A DNA stretch of 16,752 nt from a bacterium (GCA_022600215.1 JAHZKV010000022.1:1-16752), one strand, 5' to 3'; counted from the stretch's first letter, positions 1 to 8,350 are shown. Program-made: numbers and translations. The notes: a model not told the origin generated them from the sequence alone.

Positions 1-58
1 TCATGATCGTAATCAAGGAAGAAATGGGAGCAATGATAAGTCGTAATATATTTTTCAT
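1..58 (-). CDS. N-terminus of a putative membrane protein, partial
   Basis: On the minus strand an ATG at 58-56 opens a frame that stays open to the left edge, giving 19 codons: MKNILRLIIAPISSLITIM. One positively charged start followed by a continuous hydrophobic stretch is what a first transmembrane helix or signal peptide looks like. The pattern is loosely reminiscent of the first helix of major facilitator transporters, but that is only a guess from 19 residues. It lies 18 bp downstream of the kinase-like gene on the same strand and could be co-transcribed with it. No strong ribosome binding site is visible. Too short for a firm call. Confidence 0.4.
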   Translation of the reverse strand, partial: MKNILRLIIAPISSLITIM

Positions 59-76
59 ATTACTAGATATACATCA

Positions 77-967
77 TTATCCATATAGATGTAGAGCTTT
101 TTCTGCATGAATTAAAGCGATCGCGGCACTGTTGAGATAGGTCTCTTTGTAGGCAGTATCTTTGAGGTGTTTGTCCATCAAATGGAAGGTTTTTTGGAGA
201 AGTTTAGCGGCTGTAAGTACCGGGATTGCAAGGATCTCTTCTTCAGATAGAGGATATAAGGAAGTATAGGAGGAAAAAAATGCTTCTTCTTTTTCTTTTT
301 GGTCTTTTTCCTCCGAAAAATAGAGGTGTTTAGCGATGGAGGCAAGATCGTAGAGGAGGATATCGATTTTCATGTGGTGATTTTGTACAATGCCGGAAAC
401 TTTTTCTCTACGGAATAAGACGTTGCTTGGATAGAGGTCGGTGTGAACAAGGCCAGTAGATAAGAAAAGGGGCCATTTTTCTTCTATCGCTTCTATGAGA
501 TTGGCGATGGGATAGAAAGACTCAGGTAAAGAGTCCTTGAGCCGAGCGTAATCTTCTTTTAACGATAAGATGATTGGGAGGCCTTGCAAAGATCCTTCTT
601 TATAATGGATAGCGGCGCGATGCATCTTCCCTAAAAAGCTCCCCATTGCTTTGTAGTGTGGAACGTCCCATCTTGGAACACTCTTTCCCGTGCAATAGCT
701 CCAAATCCCTCGATAACCATCTTTTGTATGATCAAAGGTGAGCAACGTGGAAAAGGGTAGGTCCTTTGAATGTAGATAGGTCGTGGCCTTTTTTAAGAAA
801 GTGAGGCGCCCAAGAGTCATGGAATGCTTGTAGGTAATTAAAAGGGCAGATTTCTCCAAATGAGAAATCCTCTCTATCTTTTGATCAGAGTTTTCCTTCA
901 AAAGACTTTGAACTCGTTTTACTGGAGCCCGCTTCCACGTTCTTCTTTCTTGCGCCGATGTATACAT
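77..967 (-). CDS. APH/homoserine-kinase-like phosphotransferase family protein, possibly catalytically impaired
   Basis: The 296-residue product has the fold signature of the aminoglycoside phosphotransferase/choline kinase superfamily and most resembles homoserine kinase type II (ThrB2-like) proteins. Visible motifs are WSYCTGKSVP at 89-98 (hinge region), the catalytic loop HTDLYPSN at 175-182 with base Asp177 and Asn182, and DILLYDLA at 202-209. The metal-binding Asp normally found 13 residues after Asn182 in the 'GLIDFYF' motif is replaced: the sequence is SGIVQNHH, putting Gln195 there. The ATP-binding lysine region near the N-terminus is also weak. I chose the ATG at 967 because TAGAGA lies just upstream; an alternative GTG at 982 would add five residues. 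The substrate cannot be inferred. It may be a divergent kinase or a pseudokinase. A small exported-protein gene diverges from it upstream. Confidence 0.7.
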   Translation of the reverse strand: MYTSAQERRTWKRAPVKRVQSLLKENSDQKIERISHLEKSALLITYKHSMTLGRLTFLKKATTYLHSKDLPFSTLLTFDHTKDGYRGIWSYCTGKSVPRWDVPHYKAMGSFLGKMHRAAIHYKEGSLQGLPIILSLKEDYARLKDSLPESFYPIANLIEAIEEKWPLFLSTGLVHTDLYPSNVLFRREKVSGIVQNHHMKIDILLYDLASIAKHLYFSEEKDQKEKEEAFFSSYTSLYPLSEEEILAIPVLTAAKLLQKTFHLMDKHLKDTAYKETYLNSAAIALIHAEKALHLYG

Positions 968-1038
968 AATCTCTACATACACGATTCTTTTGAAAAATCA
1001 AGTTGTTTTTTAACATCTTTTTTTTGTAGACTGAGCCT

Positions 1039-1425
1039 ATGATGAAATATGCAGTACCCTTTATTTTTTTACTTACCTCTGTAGCAGCACTTTCTCCTGC
1101 ACAAAAAGCGATGCGAAAACATCAAGGGATGACTAGCCCTCGCGTAACGATGAAGGGGACTATTAAAGAGATCCTCGACGGAGGACGCATTATTGTCTTA
1201 AACGATGATAGTAGATGGGTGATTGCTCCTGGTGATATCGAATATACAGGTGGATGGCTTGGCCCAGCTCCTGTGTTTATTGTAATGGATGGGGGAGAAC
1301 AAGATGACTACCCCTATACTATTACGAACACATGGACAAATAAGAGCGTACACGCAAGAAAGTGGAACTCCAATCTAAATGTAGATCAAAAGAAACAAAA
1401 TACACCAAAACCCACTGAAAACTAA
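1039..1425 (+). CDS. Small exported protein with a possible OB-like beta domain
   Basis: A 128-residue protein with a clear signal peptide: MMKYAVPFIFLLTSVAALS, with likely cleavage around residue 19. The mature part has alternating hydrophobic residues typical of a small beta barrel: MKGTIKEILDGGRIIVLNDDSRWVIAPGD at about 38-66, then a W-G-rich turn and the stretch VFIVMDGGEQDDYPYTITNTWTNKSVHARKW. This resembles small exported domains I associate with chlamydial genomes, but I cannot name a family. The C-terminal 20 residues are polar and probably disordered. Two consecutive ATGs (1039 and 1042) compete as start, and the ribosome binding site is weak (TGAG at 1032-1035). The gene diverges from the kinase-like gene and converges on the TPR protein gene. 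Role unknown; periplasmic or surface location inferred. Confidence 0.65.
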   Translation: MMKYAVPFIFLLTSVAALSPAQKAMRKHQGMTSPRVTMKGTIKEILDGGRIIVLNDDSRWVIAPGDIEYTGGWLGPAPVFIVMDGGEQDDYPYTITNTWTNKSVHARKWNSNLNVDQKKQNTPKPTEN

Positions 1426-1506
1426 TTTTTCACTCGTTTCCTGTTAGCCCTTTTGAATTTCTTGAATATTTATAACTCTTTTTACAGAATTAAAGCAAGA
1501 GGGTCC

Positions 1507-3030
1507 TTAATCTAAAAGGGCTTGCATTTTGAGCATCTTTTTCATATCTTTGACGCCATCGGGCATATGTTTTTCTTGTGCTAATAAGAAGCACAATTTT
1601 TTGTAGTGGCGAGAAGCTTGCTCTTGTTTTAGTCTTTCCATGTTGAGGTAGGTGAGGTAGTATTCTACGATAGGGTTGTTACTATCAATTTTATGGTAGC
1701 CTTCTAAGACTTGCAGCGCCTCTTTTTTTCTCCCCAGCTGCAGCCATGTGGTCGCAATATGAAAGATTCCATCTCGAAATTTTGGATGTTTTTCCACAAT
1801 TTTCATCAGCTCTTTTTGTTTATGGATGATTGATTCGCGAGTTTCATCGACAGATTCATAGATAGCTTGGATCCCTTCCATTCCCACATCGCCATTTAAA
1901 AAATCTTCGGCGCATAAATTAGAGGTGATAGAGCCTGCAATTTTTTTTCCTTTTATTTGACCTAAGTAATATCTACCCTTTGCTTCTTTACCAGCCAGTA
2001 GGCAGTTAAACCCAAGCAAAGTTTGTGTAAGCACATCTTTTGGCATATATTTTAGGGCAGCTTCGTATTGATCTATCGCTTTTTCATATCGATCGCCGTG
2101 CCAAAAAACGGAGGCGGCGTTGATATGGTAGAGGCCAATCACTTCTTTCAGCTCTTTATGTTCTATCTCTTTTGTTTGGATGCTCAAGTAGCGTTTGGTA
2201 GGAATATGGATACCACGAGCGGTGGTTTCAATATTGATCTCTTCTCCTGCTTCATTGGTGTAGCTCAGGTAGATGTGCCCAGGAGGGGTACAGATAGTTA
2301 GGTCGATTCCAAGTCTTTGTGCAAGGCTTAAGTAGAGAATAGATACACCAAGACAAACACCATGGCGGCTATCTAAAATGGAGGGTAAGAAGGTGTAGGT
2401 ATCGATATCTTTGATCCAAAGGGAGTGAGGAGGGAAGCGGAAGAGCATCTCATAAAAAATGAAGTGGGAGATCTGCTCAATGGTTTGGTCTTTGGTAGGG
2501 TTTTTAGGAAGTCGTGCAAGGATAGATAAGGCAAAAAGGTCGAGCGATGCTTCGTAGCTTTTCACAAGATCCATTTGATCGCCATATTGTGATAAGAAGA
2601 TAGCGCGTGCTAAATCCACTTGGTGGGAGGGGAGGGCAAGCACCTCTTTGATATTTTTAGCCTTGTGTCCTTTGAGCTGGTGGTGGTGGAGGTGACTAGA
2701 TATTTTTTCGATAAACTCTATTTGCTCTTTTTCCAGTTTGGGTACTTTTTCTTCTGGTTGTTTGGTGAGCATTGTTAAAAAGCTGCCCAAATCAATACGG
2801 TGGAAGAGGGGAATGGTAGTAAGGGCAATTTTTTCTTCTCGATGTTTGTTGATCAGCGAAAAGGCGCTATCTAATGCGCTATTTCCAAATTCTGTGTCAC
2901 TATGAAGATGATAAAAAGCAAAGAGCTTGGTGAGATTATCAGTTTCTATTTGGCTATAGAGTGCCTCAACCTCCTCTTTTCGAGCAAAAAGAAAAATAAT
3001 AGGAAGAAGGAATAAAAGAATCTTCTGCAT
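1507..3030 (-). CDS. Exported SirB1/transglutaminase-like protein with TPR-like repeats
   Basis: The 507-residue product begins with a signal peptide (MQKILLFLLPIIFLFA, then RKEE). The central part has the SirB1/transglutaminase-like pattern: SRHGVCLGVSILYLSLAQRLG at 221-241 with Cys226, then PPGHIYLSY at 249-257 with His252, then INIETT at 265-270, which could supply the third catalytic residue. After that, helical repeats resembling tetratricopeptide repeats run from about 303 to 340 (VFWHGDRYEKAIDQYEAALKYMP) and from about 395 to 490. SirB1-type proteins generally lack a demonstrated enzyme activity, so a cysteine-protease-like role is inference. The signal peptide and repeats suggest a periplasmic scaffold or processing protein. 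Its start lies 28 bp from the treY start on the other strand, so the two share a very short divergent control region. Confidence 0.7.
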   Translation of the reverse strand: MQKILLFLLPIIFLFARKEEVEALYSQIETDNLTKLFAFYHLHSDTEFGNSALDSAFSLINKHREEKIALTTIPLFHRIDLGSFLTMLTKQPEEKVPKLEKEQIEFIEKISSHLHHHQLKGHKAKNIKEVLALPSHQVDLARAIFLSQYGDQMDLVKSYEASLDLFALSILARLPKNPTKDQTIEQISHFIFYEMLFRFPPHSLWIKDIDTYTFLPSILDSRHGVCLGVSILYLSLAQRLGIDLTICTPPGHIYLSYTNEAGEEINIETTARGIHIPTKRYLSIQTKEIEHKELKEVIGLYHINAASVFWHGDRYEKAIDQYEAALKYMPKDVLTQTLLGFNCLLAGKEAKGRYYLGQIKGKKIAGSITSNLCAEDFLNGDVGMEGIQAIYESVDETRESIIHKQKELMKIVEKHPKFRDGIFHIATTWLQLGRKKEALQVLEGYHKIDSNNPIVEYYLTYLNMERLKQEQASRHYKKLCFLLAQEKHMPDGVKDMKKMLKMQALLD

Positions 3031-3058
3031 AAATAAAATAGTACTATAATGAGGAGTT

Positions 3059-5065
3059 ATGAAAAAGAAAATTCCGTTATCCTCTTATCGCCTTCAGCTA
3101 TCCAAAGATTTTGATTTTGCAAAGGCGCGCAAGCTTTTACCTTATTTACAAAAGCTTGGAATAGAGATGGTATACACTTCCCCTTATTTTGAGCGGGTAG
3201 GAGGCACAGAGAACCCTTACTTGATTGTTTCTCCTTTAGAGATTGCAAAAGAGCTGGGGGGAGAAGAGGAATTTATTTTATTTTGCAAAGAGTGTCAGCG
3301 ATTATCTATCCAGCATATGATGGATATTGTTCCCAACCATATGGCAGCATCGTTAGAGAATACGTGGTGGAAAGATGTGGTGGAAAAAGGGGAGAGCTCA
3401 AAATATGCAAAATTCTTTGATATCTTTTGGGAAGAAGGGGAAGGGCATGTTGTTCTTCCTGGGACGGTAGGAAATATTCATGAGCACATCAATTATCGAA
3501 GATTTTTCGATATTTGTGAGATGGTGGGTATAAATATAGAAGAGGAGCGTTTGTATGAGCTCTTTTTTTCGAAGATACGCTTTTTTGTGGAAGAGGGTTT
3601 TGTTCAAGGATTTCGGGTAGATCATATTGATGGACTCAAATATCCAAAGGCCTTCTTAGAAAAAGTAGCAAGAGATTTTCCTCATCTATATATTGCATTA
3701 GAAAAGATTGTACAAGATGGGGAGGAGATACGTGAGAACCTTCCTTGTGATGGCTCTGTTGGATATGACATCTTATTTTTAATTGATCAGGTGTTGTTAG
3801 ATAAAAGTGGAGAGGGGATATTTGTAAAACTTTTTGAAGAAAATAGAGAGGAAGAGCAAAGTCTTGCGGAGATGAAGATCTCTTATTTGAATCACTACTT
3901 GCCAGCAGAGGTAGAGCGTTTTGCAAAAAAGTTGTCGGTACCAAAAAAGGCGCTGCTGCAGTTTTTCGCACATTTTCCTATCTATCGAACCTATCTTGAT
4001 GGCGATACGTCCATAGACAAGCGAGATAAAAGAGCGATAAAGGAGGCAGAAGCTTTTGCTGGAGAGAGGATTTTTAAAGAGGAAAAGCTAGAGGAGTTTT
4101 TAGAGCTGCAGCAAATTTTACCTGGAGTTTTTGCGAAAGGTTTTGAAGATACCTTTAATTACCGCTACTGCAGTCTTGCCTCGCTCAATGAAGTGGGGGG
4201 AGATCCATTGCAGTTTTCCATTTCTAATGAAAAATTTCATGATCGCATACAAACCATTTTTGGGCTTTTCCCAGCGACGATGCACACCCTTTCCACACAC
4301 GATACCAAGCGCTCACTCGATGCTCGTATGAGATTGCATGCTCTTGCAGAGATGGATGAGGAGACAAAAGAAGTGTTTGAAACATGGAGAGGCTCTATCC
4401 CACCTTTTGAGAGCTCTTTTTTGGTATATTTTTTCTTCCAAAGTTTTTTGGCTATTTCAGAAGAGGATATCTTACCCCGTCTACAAAATTATATGATCAA
4501 AGTGATGCGGGAAGGAAAGTATTATAGTGATTATCTATCACCAGATTTGGAGTTGGAAGAGAAGATGAAAGAATGGATTTTCTTTGTCTTGGAAGATAAG
4601 AAGTCGCTTGCTCCTTTGCTTGCATTTAAAGAAAAGGTGGTAGAGGTAGGGAAGCTAAAAAGTTTAACAGCGCTAGCATTGCAGATAGCGCTCCCTGGCG
4701 TGATGGATTTGTATCAAGGGGAGGAGACAGATAATGCAAATCTAGTAGATCCAGATAATCGTCGCCCCGTAGATTTTCCATTACGAAAAAAAATGTTTGA
4801 AGATAGCTCTTGTAAAAAGATGAACCTTCTTAAAAAAGGATTGCAGTTTCGAAAGGAAAATAGAGAATTAATACTCCATGGAACCTATGAGCCACTTTCT
4901 ACATCAGAAGAGCAGATTGGATTTAAAAGAGTCTATCAAGGGAAAGAGCTCACTCTTTTGATAAATAAATTCCCCTCCAAAAAAGAGCATCGTATCGCGC
5001 CAAATATTCCAGGGAAAATTTCTATTTTTGGGGAAGAGCTACCGATCCATCTATCATGCAGCTAG
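3059..5065 (+). CDS. treY: Maltooligosyl trehalose synthase
   Basis: TreY (glycoside hydrolase family 13) rearranges the reducing-end glucose of maltodextrins to a trehalosyl unit, the first step of the TreY/TreZ trehalose route. All catalytic regions are visible: DIVPNH at 89-94, FRVDHIDGL at 185-193 with nucleophile Asp188, LEKI at 214-217 with acid Glu215, and LSTHDTKRS at 411-419 with Asp415. The TreY hallmarks NYRRFFDI (145-152), PGVMDLYQGEE and LVDPDNRRPVDF are present. At 668 residues it is short for the family. The segment between VVLPG (131-135) and NYRRFFD is only about nine residues, so the usual B-domain insert is nearly absent. The usual GYD after GSTH is NPYLI here. A good ribosome binding site (GAGGAG at 3051-3056) supports the start. 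No treZ or treX is in the window. The 3' end overlaps malQ by 12 bp on the opposite strand. Confidence 0.93.
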   Translation: MKKKIPLSSYRLQLSKDFDFAKARKLLPYLQKLGIEMVYTSPYFERVGGTENPYLIVSPLEIAKELGGEEEFILFCKECQRLSIQHMMDIVPNHMAASLENTWWKDVVEKGESSKYAKFFDIFWEEGEGHVVLPGTVGNIHEHINYRRFFDICEMVGINIEEERLYELFFSKIRFFVEEGFVQGFRVDHIDGLKYPKAFLEKVARDFPHLYIALEKIVQDGEEIRENLPCDGSVGYDILFLIDQVLLDKSGEGIFVKLFEENREEEQSLAEMKISYLNHYLPAEVERFAKKLSVPKKALLQFFAHFPIYRTYLDGDTSIDKRDKRAIKEAEAFAGERIFKEEKLEEFLELQQILPGVFAKGFEDTFNYRYCSLASLNEVGGDPLQFSISNEKFHDRIQTIFGLFPATMHTLSTHDTKRSLDARMRLHALAEMDEETKEVFETWRGSIPPFESSFLVYFFFQSFLAISEEDILPRLQNYMIKVMREGKYYSDYLSPDLELEEKMKEWIFFVLEDKKSLAPLLAFKEKVVEVGKLKSLTALALQIALPGVMDLYQGEETDNANLVDPDNRRPVDFPLRKKMFEDSSCKKMNLLKKGLQFRKENRELILHGTYEPLSTSEEQIGFKRVYQGKELTLLINKFPSKKEHRIAPNIPGKISIFGEELPIHLSCS

Positions 5066-6649
5066 ATCTTTCATAGCAGCTTTAAGGTCTTCATGCTCTA
5101 AGAGAGTTTCCAGGGATGGCCTCGTTCTATAGCACCAATTGGATGGTAGGATCGTTCCAGGTAAATTGATGCGCTCTTCATCGGGGTTATCCCAAACAAG
5201 GTTTTCAAAGAGTGCTAAATATTCCGGGAGTAAATTTACATGAAAGATAGAAGCTGTTTGGTGGCTATCTTTGAGCATCTGATAGCGGTTTTTTCGTGTG
5301 AGGAATTTTTTGTATTCCATGGAATATTTGTTGGCAAATTCTTTTGCCTCACCTTCATTATTATTCCACCATTGCTCAAGCGTTTCACTATCATGGGTAG
5401 AAACAGCGGTTAAGCTAAATGGATTGTATAGGTCATAGGGGACAAGGGTACGATCTGTTAACTGGTAACGTTCCCAGCGAGGGATCTTTGTTCCAGGGAT
5501 AGTCTGCTCGCTCATTGAAGTGCGAATATGTTCAATATCTTCTCCAAGATCTTCTCCGATAGGTAGCATCGTAGTAAATGAGCAAAGTTTATGGAGGATC
5601 TTTTCCCCACTTAAAATCGCAATCTCTTTGTCTTTGGGGATAAATTCTCCACCCACACCCGTCTTTCGATCAATAGCAAAGATACGGTAGAGGCCAATGA
5701 TATGATCAATACGGAAAATATGATAGAAGTGGCTAGCAACTTTTAGTCGATCAGACCAAAAAGAGTAGTGTGTTTCTTCCATGTGTTTCCAATCATAAAT
5801 AGGGAAGCCCCAATTTTGTCCCTCTGGGGTAAATTGATCAGGAGGAGCACCGGCAGAAAAATGGAGGTTAAAGTTTTGTCTTCCTTGCCACACATCAAGA
5901 CTCTCAGGGCTGATAAGGATAGGGATATCTCCCTTCAAAAAGACCTTTTTTTTCTCCGCATATTCTTTGACACTCTCCATCTGAAAAAAGCAGAGGTATT
6001 GTAAAAAGATATAAAAAGAGATCTCTTTTTGTTTTTCTTTGATCAACTTTTTTTTGTAGGTAGCAGTGATATTTTGGTGTTTTTCTTCCCAAGAAAACCA
6101 GCCCTTGTGGGCATAGTCATCCTTTAAACATTTAAAAAGTCCATAGTCAAAAAGCCAAGAATTTTTTGAGAGGAAGTATTGGTAATCGGGGGAGGCTTCA
6201 AAATGGGAGAAATAACGCTCGAAGTATTTTTGTAAAAAGGAGAGCTTAGCAGTAAGTACGGCGTTATAGGCAACTTTTTGTAAGTGGGTGTAGCGCAAAA
6301 AGGTGTTTAGATCCAAGGATAAGTCTTCATCGCTGTCGACAAAAGGAAGTTTTTTTAAGGAAAGGTAGATAGGATTTAATGCGAGTGAAGAGACAGCATT
6401 ATATGGCGAGGTTTCATAACCAGTATCGTTAAGAGGGAGAAGTTGTATCACATCCATTCCTACACCAGCAACAAAATCGATAAGCAACTTGATATCTAAA
6501 AATTCACCAATCCCACAGCTATCTTTTGAGTGAATAGAAAAAAGAGGGATATTGATGCCATGGTGGTGGTTGGTGCCAATATTGTTCCATGCTCGCTTGA
6601 TGGGGGAGTGTTTGATGCGTTGTAAGAGATCTTCAGAGATTTTTTTCAT
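5054..6649 (-). CDS. malQ: 4-alpha-glucanotransferase (amylomaltase)
   Basis: MalQ (glycoside hydrolase family 77) transfers glucan chains between maltodextrins and serves glycogen and maltodextrin turnover in the cytoplasm. The 531-residue product has the family motifs in order: DVIQLLPLNDTG at 66-77, SPYNAVSSLALNPIYL at 81-96, KGDIPI at 239-244, FRIDHIIGLYR at 312-322 with nucleophile Asp315, GEDLG at 365-369 with acid/base Glu366, and STHDSETL at 417-424 with Asp420. The upstream scc1 stop TGA is part of the malQ ribosome binding site (TGAGGTAAT then ATG), so translation is probably coupled. It is the last gene of the copN-scc1-malQ group, the same order as in Chlamydia trachomatis. Its end runs into treY, head to head in transcription; the two genes act on the same type of substrate. 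Confidence 0.95.
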   Translation of the reverse strand: MKKISEDLLQRIKHSPIKRAWNNIGTNHHHGINIPLFSIHSKDSCGIGEFLDIKLLIDFVAGVGMDVIQLLPLNDTGYETSPYNAVSSLALNPIYLSLKKLPFVDSDEDLSLDLNTFLRYTHLQKVAYNAVLTAKLSFLQKYFERYFSHFEASPDYQYFLSKNSWLFDYGLFKCLKDDYAHKGWFSWEEKHQNITATYKKKLIKEKQKEISFYIFLQYLCFFQMESVKEYAEKKKVFLKGDIPILISPESLDVWQGRQNFNLHFSAGAPPDQFTPEGQNWGFPIYDWKHMEETHYSFWSDRLKVASHFYHIFRIDHIIGLYRIFAIDRKTGVGGEFIPKDKEIAILSGEKILHKLCSFTTMLPIGEDLGEDIEHIRTSMSEQTIPGTKIPRWERYQLTDRTLVPYDLYNPFSLTAVSTHDSETLEQWWNNNEGEAKEFANKYSMEYKKFLTRKNRYQMLKDSHQTASIFHVNLLPEYLALFENLVWDNPDEERINLPGTILPSNWCYRTRPSLETLLEHEDLKAAMKDLAA

Positions 6650-6655
6650 ATTACC

Positions 6656-7114
6656 TCACATCCCAAACATAGAGTTTTTATGTGTACCACCTACTTTTGG
6701 CATCTCCTCATCAGGGGAGGCATGGCCAGAGTCAATAGCATCTTGCCAAAGTTTGGTACGGGCCGTTAGGTGTTTTAAGATGTCGATCAACGAATCAGTG
6801 GTAATATTTTCTGGGCGAACCTTTTGGAAAAGGACCAAAGAGTTGTGTTTGCCAATATAGGCAAGAACACCACGATTGGTAAGAAGTCGGCTATTTGCTT
6901 TGAGGGCATCTTTGAGCACATGTTCACGAAATTTTCCAGGAGGGAGCTCCGCAATATATAGACAAACAAGGATACCGTCATCTCTTCTATCTAGATCGAT
7001 TTGTGCCTTAATTGTCCCTTTTATGATCATGGAAACAACACCATCAACATTAGGATAGAGGTCTGCCTGGAGAGCATCAGCTAAGCCATCAATTATCTCA
7101 TCAAAGTTTGCCAT
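6656..7114 (-). CDS. scc1: Type III secretion chaperone, Scc1/SycE-like (CesT family)
   Basis: A 152-residue small acidic protein immediately after copN and before malQ, the position of scc1 in Chlamydia. The N-terminal amphipathic helix (FDEIIDGLADALQADLYP), the beta-rich centre (CLYIAELPPG, GVLAYIGKHNSLVLFQKV) and the C-terminal helix (DSLIDILKHLTARTKLWQDAI) fit the class I CesT/SycE chaperone fold, which acts as a dimer or heterodimer in the cytoplasm. In Chlamydia, Scc1 works with Scc4 on the N-terminal part of CopN; by position and fold I infer the same partner here. The C-terminus after residue 130 (about 20 residues, SPDEEMPKVGGTHKNSMFGM) is polar and probably flexible. The ribosome binding site AGAGGAAATAA precedes the ATG and overlaps the copN stop, so the genes are coupled with a 9-bp gap. 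Confidence 0.88.
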   Translation of the reverse strand: MANFDEIIDGLADALQADLYPNVDGVVSMIIKGTIKAQIDLDRRDDGILVCLYIAELPPGKFREHVLKDALKANSRLLTNRGVLAYIGKHNSLVLFQKVRPENITTDSLIDILKHLTARTKLWQDAIDSGHASPDEEMPKVGGTHKNSMFGM

Positions 7115-7123
7115 TTATTTCCT

Positions 7124-8350
7124 CTACTCTATAGTATCTTCTTGTTGCCAACCTGTTTGATTAGGTAGGTCCTCTTCCTCTTCATCCTCATCATATTCCT
7201 CTTCAAGGAGATCATCGAGCTCACTAATAGTTTCAATCAAGGCCATCAGCAAGTCTTGGCGGTGTTTGATCGAGCGGAAAATTTTTGGCGATACATTACG
7301 TATTGCATCGCGATATTGAGTAAAGACGATTATTTGCGCAATAAGCTCAGCATCAATACCCAACTCACGTGCATCGCGCAATACTTTATCAGGGGAAGGG
7401 TATCTCTCCTGAATATATTTGGTGAAAAGCTTAGCAAGGACTTCAAAGGTAATCTTTTGTGGGAAGCGTAAGTTTTCACGAGCAAAGCTCTCTTTCATCA
7501 AGTTCATGCGGCTTTTGAAGAATTTATAGATACCCAAAATAGCCTGCATCGTCCTAGTTTCTGCAAAAAGTCTTGATAGCTCCAGTTTAGAGATAGAGGG
7601 GCCTTTAGATTTCATATCCTGGCCAAGAGAGTGTAGGAGGAAAGACATCACCGATTTGAGTTTTTCAAAATTAAAGGCGCTGCTTAGCTGATCAAAGAGG
7701 GTGGCAGGATCTTTTGGGTCGCCTGTCACTTCTCGGTATAGATCACGAAGGGATCCTGTGGTAGCAAGCCCTTCTTTTGCATAGGCTTGCGCAGTATCGT
7801 TGATATTTCTTCCAGCACGCACTTCGCGGCCAAATCGATCATTGAGCAAGGCCGTTGCTAGGCGAACATTTTTTCCTAAATTGGTATGAGGGTTGGTCGT
7901 TGCTTCTAAGAACTTTAGCGCCTCATCAGCCAAGTATTCATCTTTATAAAAAGCGCGAACTTTTTCCAAGATAGTCTCGGCATCATCGGTTTCTTTAATA
8001 CCTGCACGCATACCAAGAAGGGCACGAGGGTTCATCTCAGGGTTCTTCTCTTCCAAAGACTTAGCAAGCCTTGTCACATCATCAACCAGCTGATCTTCAA
8101 TCTCTTCTTCCTTCTCCGCTTTACCGCTCTCGGCAGCTTTTTGCTTAAGCCGCTCTTGTAATTTCTTCGCCTGTTTATTAAATGGAGAGAAAATAACATT
8201 TTCTGCAAGATCCTCAAGAGCTTCCATCTCTTCAGATGCAGCCTCCGCCTCCAGCTCTGCCTGCTCCGTCTGATGCGCTTTCTGCGCCCCTTGCGGACCG
8301 TTCGCACCAGAGGGCTGCACACCACCAACAACATTTTCACCACCAGACAT
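7124..8350 (-). CDS. copN: Type III secretion gatekeeper/plug protein CopN (SctW; YopN-TyeA family)
   Basis: The 408-residue product is placed by context (after sctU and sctV, before scc1) and by its layout. Residues 1-40 are Gly/Gln/Ala/Glu-rich and disordered, as expected for a secretion signal. An HrpJ/YopN-like helical region spans about 50-280, and a TyeA-like helical C-terminus about 290-380 (FEVLAKLFTKYIQERYPSPDKVLRDARELGID). In Chlamydia, CopN plugs the secretion channel and is itself secreted as an effector. The protein ends in a very acidic tail (about residues 379-394: DDLLEEEYDEDEEEED) that could be disordered or a binding site. A ribosome binding site (GGGGACATAA then ATG) and a candidate promoter 43-71 bp upstream support the start. 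An unrelated gene and two repeat copies separate it from sctV. Confidence 0.9.
   Translation of the reverse strand: MSGGENVVGGVQPSGANGPQGAQKAHQTEQAELEAEAASEEMEALEDLAENVIFSPFNKQAKKLQERLKQKAAESGKAEKEEEIEDQLVDDVTRLAKSLEEKNPEMNPRALLGMRAGIKETDDAETILEKVRAFYKDEYLADEALKFLEATTNPHTNLGKNVRLATALLNDRFGREVRAGRNINDTAQAYAKEGLATTGSLRDLYREVTGDPKDPATLFDQLSSAFNFEKLKSVMSFLLHSLGQDMKSKGPSISKLELSRLFAETRTMQAILGIYKFFKSRMNLMKESFARENLRFPQKITFEVLAKLFTKYIQERYPSPDKVLRDARELGIDAELIAQIIVFTQYRDAIRNVSPKIFRSIKHRQDLLMALIETISELDDLLEEEYDEDEEEEDLPNQTGWQQEDTIE

Noticed and set aside
990..1016. Promoter for the small exported protein: TTGAAA (990-995) and TAACAT (1011-1016)
   Set aside because: The spacer is only 15 bp and the -10 matches four of six bases, so I do not list it as a feature.
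3045..3050. Perfect TATAAT just before treY as its -10 element
   Set aside because: A transcript starting from it would begin at or after the GAGGAG ribosome binding site (3051-3056), and no -35 fits upstream. It is probably chance in AT-rich DNA.
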